Source: Zoogloea sp035335645 (GTDB taxonomy: Bacteria > Pseudomonadota > Gammaproteobacteria > Burkholderiales > Rhodocyclaceae). From it: a DNA stretch of 11,320 nt. The translations under genes were made by a program, and so were the position numbers. Below are positions 6,399-11,320 of this stretch, one piece after another. Positions within the stretch are counted from its first letter, which is position 1, and each line of letters starts with the position of its first letter. The notes beneath the pieces are model-generated. The model saw only the letters and a program-made list of their open reading frames with translations. It was not told the origin of the DNA and did no database searches. The stretch covers positions 1 to 11,320 of the forward strand of contig DAOQMM010000117.1 in NCBI GenBank assembly GCA_035335645.1. The letters are read 5' to 3'.

Positions 6399-8024
6399 AT
6401 GTTGCGCATCTCCGAACTCCGGCTCCCCCTCGACCATCCGCCCGAGGCCCTGCGCGCCGCCCTCGTGCAGCGTCTCGGCGTGGACGACGCGGACCTGCTC
6501 GCCTTCACCGTCTTCAAGCGCAGCTACGACGCCCGCAAGGCCCAGCACCTCACCTTCATCTACATCGTCGACGCCGAACTGCGCGACGAGGCCGCCGTGC
6601 TCGCCCGCTTCGCCGGTGACGCCCACATCAAGCCCGCACCGGACATGACCTACCGCTTCGTCGGCACGGCGCCGCCGGACATCGCCCATCGCCCCATCGT
6701 GATCGGCTTCGGCCCCTGCGGCATCTTCGCCGCGCTGATCCTCGCCCAGATGGGCTTCAAACCCATCGTGCTGGAACGCGGCAAGGCCGTACGCGAACGC
6801 ACCCAGGACACCTGGGGCCTGTGGCGGCGCAACGTGCTCAACCCGGAATCCAACGTCCAGTTCGGCGAAGGCGGCGCCGGCACCTTCTCCGACGGCAAGC
6901 TCTACAGCCAGATCCGCGATCCCAAGCATTTCGGCCGCAAGGTCCTCACGGAATTCGTCAAGGCCGGCGCCCCGCCCGAGATCCTCTACGTCTCCAAGCC
7001 CCACATCGGCACCTTCCGGCTGGTCGGCATGGTCGAGACCATGCGCGCCGAGATCCAGTCCCTGGGCGGCGAGATCCGCTTCGGCCAGCGCGTCACCGAC
7101 CTCCTCATCGAAGACGGCCACGTGCGCGGCGTGCGCACCGCCACGGGCGACGAACTGCGCAGCGACCACGTCGTCCTCGCCCTCGGCCACAGCGCCCGCG
7201 ACACCTTCGAGATGCTCCACGCCCAGGGCGTGTTCATGGAAGCCAAACCCTTCTCGGTAGGCTTCCGCATCGAGCATCCCCAGTCCCTCATCGACCGCGC
7301 CCGCCTCGGCCCCCACGCCGGCCACCCGGAACTGGGCGCCGCCGACTACAAGCTGGTGCACCACGCCCGCAACGGCCGCACCGTGTACAGCTTCTGCATG
7401 TGCCCTGGCGGCACCGTGGTGGCCGCCACCTCCGAGCCGGAACGGGTCGTCACCAACGGCATGAGCCAGTATTCCCGCAACGAGCGCAATGCCAACGCCG
7501 GCATCGTGGTGGGCATCGACCCGCGCGATTTCCCCGGCAGCGGCCCCCTCGCGGGCATCGCCCTGCAGCGCGAGCTCGAAAGCCGCGCCTACGTGCTGGG
7601 CGGACGCAGCTACGAAGCCCCCGGCCAGCTCGTAGGCGACTTCCTGCGGGGCATCCCGTCCACCGCCCTGGGCGACGTGGAGCCTTCCTACAAGCCCGGC
7701 GTGCGCCTGGGTGACCTGTCCACCGCACTGCCCGACTACGCCATCGCCGCCCTCCGTGAAGCCCTCCCCGCCTTCGACCGGCAGATCAAGGGCTTCAACC
7801 GATACGACGCGGTCCTCACCGGCGTCGAGACGCGCACCTCCTCGCCCCTGCGCATCACCCGCGGCGAAGACTGTCAGAGCCTCAACGTGAAAGGCCTCTT
7901 CCCCGCCGGCGAAGGCGCAGGCTACGCCGGTGGCATCCTCTCGGCGGGCGTGGATGGCATCCGGGTGGCCGAAGCCGTGGCGCGGGACATGCTGGGGGAG
8001 GCGGTGAATGCGGTGGAAGACTGA
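6399..8024 (+). CDS. NAD(P)/FAD-dependent dehydrogenase of the COG2509 family (541 aa)
   Basis: This is a cytosolic flavoprotein of a conserved, poorly characterised family. Residues 1-95 are the family's small N-terminal domain (MLRISELRLPL to TYRFVG). The Rossmann dinucleotide motif VIGFGPCGIFAAL starts at residue 101, with the acidic end of strand 2 in KPIVLERG. The segment FGEGGAGTFSDGKLYSQIRD is typical of this family, and the C-terminal FAD-binding stretch is GLFPAGEGAGYAGGILSAGVDGIRVAEAV. Length and both ends match a complete member. The reaction and substrate are unknown; oxidoreduction with FAD is what the folds support. It has its own -10 box and ends 48 bp before the stop of a convergent cupin gene, so it is probably a single-gene unit unrelated to the copper genes. 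Confidence 0.92.
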   Translation: MLRISELRLPLDHPPEALRAALVQRLGVDDADLLAFTVFKRSYDARKAQHLTFIYIVDAELRDEAAVLARFAGDAHIKPAPDMTYRFVGTAPPDIAHRPIVIGFGPCGIFAALILAQMGFKPIVLERGKAVRERTQDTWGLWRRNVLNPESNVQFGEGGAGTFSDGKLYSQIRDPKHFGRKVLTEFVKAGAPPEILYVSKPHIGTFRLVGMVETMRAEIQSLGGEIRFGQRVTDLLIEDGHVRGVRTATGDELRSDHVVLALGHSARDTFEMLHAQGVFMEAKPFSVGFRIEHPQSLIDRARLGPHAGHPELGAADYKLVHHARNGRTVYSFCMCPGGTVVAATSEPERVVTNGMSQYSRNERNANAGIVVGIDPRDFPGSGPLAGIALQRELESRAYVLGGRSYEAPGQLVGDFLRGIPSTALGDVEPSYKPGVRLGDLSTALPDYAIAALREALPAFDRQIKGFNRYDAVLTGVETRTSSPLRITRGEDCQSLNVKGLFPAGEGAGYAGGILSAGVDGIRVAEAVARDMLGEAVNAVED

Positions 8025-8046
8025 ACGCAGGACAATCCCGACCACC

Positions 8047-8073
8047 AGGTCGCCCCATGCCGGCCGGCGATCT
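8047..8073. terminator. Possible bidirectional hairpin between convergent genes
   Basis: AGGTCGCC (8047-8054) and GGCGATCT (8066-8073) can form an 8-bp stem with one G-T wobble and an 11-nt loop in the gap between the convergent dehydrogenase and cupin genes. There is no T-run on either side. The position suits a terminator, but structure alone is weak support. Confidence 0.25.
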
Positions 8074-8354
8074 CAGTTCCGGCGCGCCACCCAATAGACC
8101 GCGCCCTGCGTGCCATAGCGTTCCGCGTGCGGCTCGTCCCGCATCAACTCAAAGCAATCACCGGGCTCCAGGTGGCGGGATTCACCCGCCGTGGTCAGCC
8201 ACAGCTCGCCTTCCACGACGACCGCCCGCAGGGCAAACGGATGGGTGTGGGTCTCCAGCAGCGTATCGGGAGGCCAGCGCCGCTCAAGCACTTCGTCGAA
8301 TCCGTCGGCCAGTGCAGCGTCACGCCACGCAGCAAAATCAGATGGAACGCTCAT
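8073..8354 (-). CDS. Small single-domain cupin protein (93 aa)
   Basis: Cupins are beta-barrel proteins, often metal-binding, acting as small enzymes or sensors. The ATG at 8354 has a strong ribosome site (GGAGGAGG a few nt upstream). The sequence shows cupin motif 1 (HTHPFALRAVVVEGELWL, His36 and His38; Glu48 is a further possible ligand) and motif 2 (EPGDCFELMRDEPHAE, His76), so a mononuclear metal site is likely. The 93-aa length fits one barrel. A longer in-frame start at 8474 adds 40 residues of poor coding character and is not used. An ATGA overlap with the frame upstream suggests it was the second gene of an operon before the mobile element arrived. Substrate unknown. Confidence 0.85.
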   Translation of the reverse strand: MSVPSDFAAWRDAALADGFDEVLERRWPPDTLLETHTHPFALRAVVVEGELWLTTAGESRHLEPGDCFELMRDEPHAERYGTQGAVYWVARRN

Positions 8355-8578
8355 GCCCCCTCCTCCGCGACACCCCGCATGTCCGTGATCCCCACCGCGC
8401 TCAGGCTTCGGACCACCCGCAGGCAGCGGGACGCGATGCCTGGCACGACAGTGCGCATCGACCGGATCGTCCATCGGGTACGCGCATATCGGGCCCCAAC
8501 GGGAATGACACCCCAGCGGCGTCTGGCGGAAGCGGTGTCCGCCGGGATCGAACTTCTTTTCGCGTCACCGCGTATCAA
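8351..8578 (-). pseudogene. Possible 3' remnant of a resident gene upstream of the cupin
   Basis: This open frame ends in a TGA that overlaps the cupin ATG by four bases (ATGA), a layout typical of coupled genes. Its last 55 or so codons have strongly GC-biased third positions, more so than the competing frames, and it has only a TTG as possible start. It may therefore be the C-terminus of a resident gene cut off by the element to the right. I do not recognise the protein sequence. Chance overlap cannot be excluded, and the upstream part (beyond about 8530) may already be element DNA. Confidence 0.25.
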
Positions 8579-8696
8579 AGTTTGTTCTATCCCTTTTACT
8601 CATTGGAAATCGTTGTATCACTCCGCATCGTGCGCTATCGTGCAACTGCATCCACGTTGATGGGTGCAATGATGGAATGACAAACGAGGCGGAGAA
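8579..8696. other. AT-richer junction upstream of the integrase; candidate attL/arm-site region
   Basis: GC content drops visibly here compared with the resident genes. No gene, tRNA or clear promoter is visible. ATCGTGC occurs twice with a 10-bp period (8627-8633 and 8637-8643), and a related ATCGTTG lies at 8609-8615. Such short direct repeats next to an integrase gene could be arm-type binding sites. The exact attachment core cannot be identified because the right end of the element is outside the window. Confidence 0.3.
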
Positions 8697-9939
8697 ATGC
8701 CCAAGAAAGCCCGAGAACTGGCCCCCATTGAGGTGCAACGACTAACCAAGCCCGGAATGCACACCGTCGGGGGCGTGGCTGGGCTATACCTTCAAGTCCT
8801 GCCCACAGGCGCGCGGTCTTGGGTGCTGCGCGTGATGGTTGCGGGGAAGCGGCGCGACATGGGGCTGGGTGGCTTTCCCGACGTGACCTTAGCGCAGGTC
8901 CGCGAGAAGGCCAGAGAGGCCCGCGCAACCATCGAAAAGGGTATCGATCCCATTGCGGAGCGGGCTGCAGCCCGCAGCGCCCTGGCGGCCTCGCGTGGCG
9001 CGGCCGTGAGCTTCGAGGATGCTGCCCGCCAGTTCATTACCGCGAAGTCTCCCGAGTGAAAAAAGCGCCAAGCATGGGCAGCAATGGACAAACACCCTTG
9101 AGGCCTACGCCTTCCCCGTCGTGGGCAAAATGGCCTGTGCAGACATCGCCCTGCCCCATGTGCTGAAAATCCTTGAGCCAATCTGGATGACCAAGACCGA
9201 AACGGCAACGCGCTTACGCGGGCGCATCGAGTCGGTGCTTGATTGGGCGACCGTGCGAGGGTTTCGCAAGGGCGAGAATCCGGCCCGCTGGAAGGGGCAC
9301 CTGGACAAGATACTGCCGGCCCCCGGCAAGGTGGCGAAGGTTGAACACCATGACGCCGTGGCCTTGGACGACCTAGGCGCATTCCTTCACGACCTTCGCC
9401 AGCGTGACGGCATCGCGGCGCGGGCGCTGGAATTTCTGATCCTGACCGCTGCACGTTCCGGCGAGGTGCGCGGCGCGATCTGGGCAGAAATCGACATATC
9501 CGCGCGAGTCTGGACGATTCCGCCTGAGCGCATGAAAGCCAGCAAGGAACATCGCGTCCCGCTTTCCGATACCGCCGTGCGCCTGCTGGAATCCCTGCCC
9601 CGCTTTGCCGGGAACGATCTGGTTTTCCCCTCGCCCCGCGGCCTCGTGCTGTCCGACATGACCCTAACCGCCGTCATGCGCCGCATGAAGCGCGAAGAGG
9701 TGCCGCACGGCTTCCGCTCGACCTTCCGGGATTGGGCAGCCGAGCGCACGAACTACCCCCGCGAAGTGGCCGAGATGGCGCTGGCCCACACCATCGGCAA
9801 CGCTGTAGAAGCGGCCTACCGACGCGGCGACCTCTTCGAGAAGCGGGCGCGGATGATGCAAGAGTGGGCGAAGTTCTGCGATACCCCAGTATTTTCTTCG
9901 GCTGAGGTCGTACCTCTCCAAGGCAAGTCAGCGGCGTGA
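8697..9939 (+). pseudogene. Tyrosine site-specific integrase, P4-like/DUF4102 class, broken by a +1 frameshift
   Basis: Integrases of this class insert genomic islands and satellites, usually into tRNA genes. The first frame (8697-9059, 120 aa) holds the N-terminal arm-DNA-binding DUF4102 domain (GGVAGLYLQV, RRDMGLGGFPDVTLAQVREKA). It stops at TGA inside FITAKSPE; homologous sense resumes in the +1 frame at EKSAKHGQQWTNTLEAYAFP and runs to 9939. The break lies at TGAAAAAAG (9057-9065), where the family usually has Trp-Lys-x-Ala-Lys, so about one base has been gained beside an A6 run. The catalytic domain is intact: Arg in LTAARSGEVRGAIW, HGFR in HGFRSTFRDW, His in ALAHTIG, and the nucleophile Tyr in VEAAYRRGDLFEKR. 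A start at GAGG-N-GGAG-AA-ATG is plausible. It may be a true pseudogene, a sequencing error, or, less likely, recoded. Confidence 0.88.
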
Positions 9940-10574
9940 TCCACATCAAACTGCGGAAGCCTCGACATAGAAACATGAATAGACAACAACGTGATTCGCT
10001 ACAAGCGAACCTCTCAGACAAAGGGAGGACGGCCACGAAGAGCTTTGAAACTTGGCTCGACGGGCTATCCGGCAAGGTGTACCAATCAGCTTTGTCCGGT
10101 CTGATTGACATCGCGGTGAAGGCATCAGGTTCGTCCAAAGGGCTGTTGCTTGCGCAGCTCTTGCCAGATATAGAAGCCGCAGCCAGGCAGATTTCTCGGG
10201 ATGTGGTTGCTGAGGCTGCAGGGAGAAAAACGTACTGGCCGATGCAGAAAGAGCTCGTGGAGCTATCGCGAGAGCGGCTCGCCAGGAAGGCCGCTTGTGC
10301 TCGAAAGAGCAGACGCGGCAAGCCCGCAGCCAAATGGAAAGTCGAGGCTGAAGGGCTCATCTCTCGGGCCGTCAAGGCAAATTTATCGAACAAAGTCCTG
10401 ATCGAGCGCCTGTGTGCCCGTGGGGTCTTGGAAAATCGCGACGGCGAATACTGGTGGCCGGGAGATGTTGATGAGGGCGAAAAGCGAGTCGCCAATACCA
10501 GGCGATTTCTTGAGGCAGAATTATCGAAACTGAAGGACAGATACAAAAGCAAAAAAAATTTTATCCATCATTAA
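9936..10574 (+). CDS. Unrecognised basic protein (212 aa) between integrase and AlpA-like gene
   Basis: I do not recognise a family. The frame starts at GTG overlapping the integrase TGA by four bases (GTGA), which suggests coupling; an ATG at 9975 is an alternative, and neither has a strong Shine-Dalgarno. The protein is soluble, rich in Lys/Arg/Ala, with predicted helical stretches (SALSGLIDIAVKA, LLLAQLLPDIEAAARQISRDV, QKELVELSRERLARKA), a basic centre (ARKSRRGKPAAKWK) and a very basic tail (KLKDRYKSKKNFIHH). No signal peptide or membrane helix is present. Codon use includes AGA, ATA and AAA more often than the resident genes, and GC is lower, consistent with recent transfer. Its place next to the integrase is where P4-like elements often carry accessory cargo, so a cargo or nucleic-acid-binding role is possible but unproven. 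Confidence 0.7.
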   Translation: MIHIKLRKPRHRNMNRQQRDSLQANLSDKGRTATKSFETWLDGLSGKVYQSALSGLIDIAVKASGSSKGLLLAQLLPDIEAAARQISRDVVAEAAGRKTYWPMQKELVELSRERLARKAACARKSRRGKPAAKWKVEAEGLISRAVKANLSNKVLIERLCARGVLENRDGEYWWPGDVDEGEKRVANTRRFLEAELSKLKDRYKSKKNFIHH

Positions 10575-10606
10575 CAGTCACTTACCACTCGAACTCAGCA
10601 TAACCT

Positions 10607-10634
10607 GTTGGCGATCTAGCCGCTGATCGCCAAC
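10607..10634. repeat. Perfect 10-bp inverted repeat (GTTGGCGATC / GATCGCCAAC), 8-nt loop
   Basis: The arms at 10607-10616 and 10625-10634 pair perfectly around TAGCCGCT, 32 nt after the stop of the 212-aa gene and 95 nt before the AlpA-like start. No T-run follows, so it is not a clean intrinsic terminator. It could terminate transcription with help, act as an operator for the AlpA-like or another regulator, or serve recombination or replication. CTGTTGGC of the left arm recurs at 10689-10696. Confidence 0.55.
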
Positions 10635-10728
10635 GGACGGCCAGAGCATCAAGCCTCAAGCCGGGCCATCAGATATTGCGGAATCTCACTGTTGGCCCGC
10701 CTGTCATCAACACAGACACGAGGCGACA

Positions 10729-10965
10729 ATGAAATCCACCCCCAAAGCGGCATCGACCACCGCGCTCCCGGCAGCCCTCGCTGGGTTCGACTCCCTCCCT
10801 GACTCGGCATTTGTCAGACTCCCAGTCGTCTGCGGGCTCTTCGCCTGCTCCCCGGCTACCGTGTGGAGGCGCGTAAAAACCGGGCGAATCCCCGCTCCGG
10901 TCAAAATCGGCGAAAACAGCACTGGCTGGCGGGCCGGCGAGATCCGCCAAGCGCTGGCCCTCTGA
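10729..10965 (+). CDS. AlpA-family helix-turn-helix regulator / excisionase-like protein (78 aa)
   Basis: AlpA-type proteins are small DNA-binding proteins of P4-like prophages and islands that activate or direct excision. The core, residues about 28-76, has the MerR/AlpA-like winged-helix pattern: FVRLPVVCGLFACSPATVWRRV (helix-turn-helix), the wing KTGRIPAPVKIG, and GWRAGEIRQAL at the end. The first 25 residues are low-complexity Ala/Ser/Pro. GAGG lies about 5 nt before the ATG at 10729. It probably regulates the integrase or excision of this element, and may share a transcript with the next gene (15-bp gap). Confidence 0.85.
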   Translation: MKSTPKAASTTALPAALAGFDSLPDSAFVRLPVVCGLFACSPATVWRRVKTGRIPAPVKIGENSTGWRAGEIRQALAL

Positions 10966-10980
10966 CTGGAGTCTCCGGAA

Positions 10981-11286
10981 ATGTCGAGAGTCCAGCCCAG
11001 CAACTATCCCCACGAGCGGAAGCGACGCCATGACGTACCAATCTGGCCGGAATGGCACCTATACGAGGCCCTCAAGGCCGCGATCCCGCGCACCCTCGAC
11101 CACGACGAGTACTCCCGCCGCCTCCGGCAGACGGCCGCCGTCCTGAAGGTCAAGCCGCAGACGTTGCGCGCCGCCCTGTGCCGCGACGGCCATTGCATGG
11201 GCTTGCGCCCGTCCAAGCTGCCCAACCGCTTTTTGGTGCGGGACGCAAATGCAATTGACGCTCTGCTGAATGGCGAGGTGGCCTAA
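10981..11286 (+). CDS. Small putative DNA-binding protein of the mobile element (101 aa)
   Basis: The ATG at 10981 is preceded by GGAG with 9-nt spacing and lies 15 bp after the AlpA-like stop, so the two are likely co-transcribed. Residues about 45-97 look like a small helix-turn-helix domain: RRLRQTAAVLKVKPQTLRAALCRDG, then a possible wing (GLRPSKLPNRFLV) and a closing helix (DANAIDALL). The N-terminus carries WPEWHLYEALKAAIPR. I do not recognise a named family. In integrative elements such genes often sit between alpA and a replication gene, so a regulatory or replication-accessory role is a guess from context. Confidence 0.7.
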   Translation: MSRVQPSNYPHERKRRHDVPIWPEWHLYEALKAAIPRTLDHDEYSRRLRQTAAVLKVKPQTLRAALCRDGHCMGLRPSKLPNRFLVRDANAIDALLNGEVA

Positions 11287-11320
11287 ATGTCCGCCTCCAG
11301 ACGTGACAACGCCCGCGGCC
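11287..11320 (+). CDS. Start of a further element gene, truncated by the window
   Basis: An ATG follows the previous stop directly (TAAATG) and opens an uninterrupted frame reading MSASRRDNARG to the window edge. Tight packing with the two preceding small genes suggests the same operon. Eleven residues are too few to name a function; primase/helicase genes are common at this place in related elements, but nothing seen here shows that. Confidence 0.4.
   Translation, partial: MSASRRDNARG

Noticed and set aside
6192..8045. 617-codon minus-strand open frame opposite the FAD dehydrogenase
   Set aside because: Ala/Gly/Val/His-rich antisense shadow without family motifs; the plus strand encodes a complete known family.
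8355..8474. Extended N-terminus of the cupin starting at 8474
   Set aside because: Forty extra residues rich in Gly/His/Arg with poor third-position bias; the internal ATG has a strong ribosome site.
8523..8556. tRNA-like 3' end on the minus strand (GTTCGATCC followed by TTCCGCCA)
   Set aside because: The T-loop-like string has no pairing T-stem on its 5' side and no acceptor partner or anticodon arm; most likely coincidence, though it lies near the expected attachment region.
9057..9065. Programmed -1 frameshift signal (A6G) in the integrase
   Set aside because: Joining the two halves needs a +1 shift, and -1 leads to the wrong frame; tyrosine integrases of this class are not known to use recoding.
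1..11320. CRISPR arrays, insertion sequences, riboswitches, rRNA or tRNA genes
   Set aside because: No regularly spaced repeats, transposase frames, terminal repeats or RNA gene signatures were seen on either strand.

Overview
The window looks like chromosomal DNA of a high-GC, respiratory betaproteobacterium, probably near Rhodocyclales (Thauera/Azoarcus type). This is inferred from the GC-rich codon use, the cbb3 oxidase with an Anr/FNR-type promoter, and the gene families present; no taxonomic marker is in view. It divides into a resident part (1 to about 8,350) and the left end of an integrated mobile element (about 8,580 to the right edge).

Leftward block (1-3347, minus strand): a SCO-family copper chaperone with a His-rich N-terminus; a secreted protein that fuses a mono-heme cytochrome c to a periplasmic-binding-protein-like domain, overlapping the SCO gene by one base; and the first 296 codons of ccoN, the catalytic subunit of cbb3 oxidase. 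ccoN has its own promoter, with a near-perfect FNR/Anr box centred about 40 bp before a predicted start point, and a hairpin early in its leader.

Rightward block (3562-6277, plus strand), divergent from SCO: a single-pass membrane protein resembling the periplasmic HR domain of type II secretion GspC but with a Pro/Gly-rich tail, then a Tat-exported multicopper oxidase of the CotA/phenoxazinone-synthase type with all copper-binding motifs. The two intergenic regions hold a 20-bp dyad, a 26-bp dyad and an exact 18-bp tandem duplication carrying GCACGTGC palindromes. These genes suggest a periplasmic copper/electron-transfer unit: SCO for copper delivery, a cytochrome that may sense or carry a ligand, and a copper oxidase. 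Its substrate cannot be read from sequence.

Housekeeping-like segment (6399-8354): a COG2509-type FAD-dependent dehydrogenase and, convergent to it, a small cupin. An open frame overlapping the cupin start by ATGA may be the end of a resident gene interrupted by the element.

Mobile element (about 8,580-11,320, continuing right): a tyrosine integrase of the P4-like/DUF4102 class broken by a +1 frameshift at an A6 tract, an unrecognised basic 212-aa protein, a strong 10-bp inverted repeat, an AlpA-like HTH regulator, a second small putative DNA-binding protein, and the first codons of another gene. No rRNA, tRNA, CRISPR array or insertion sequence was found.
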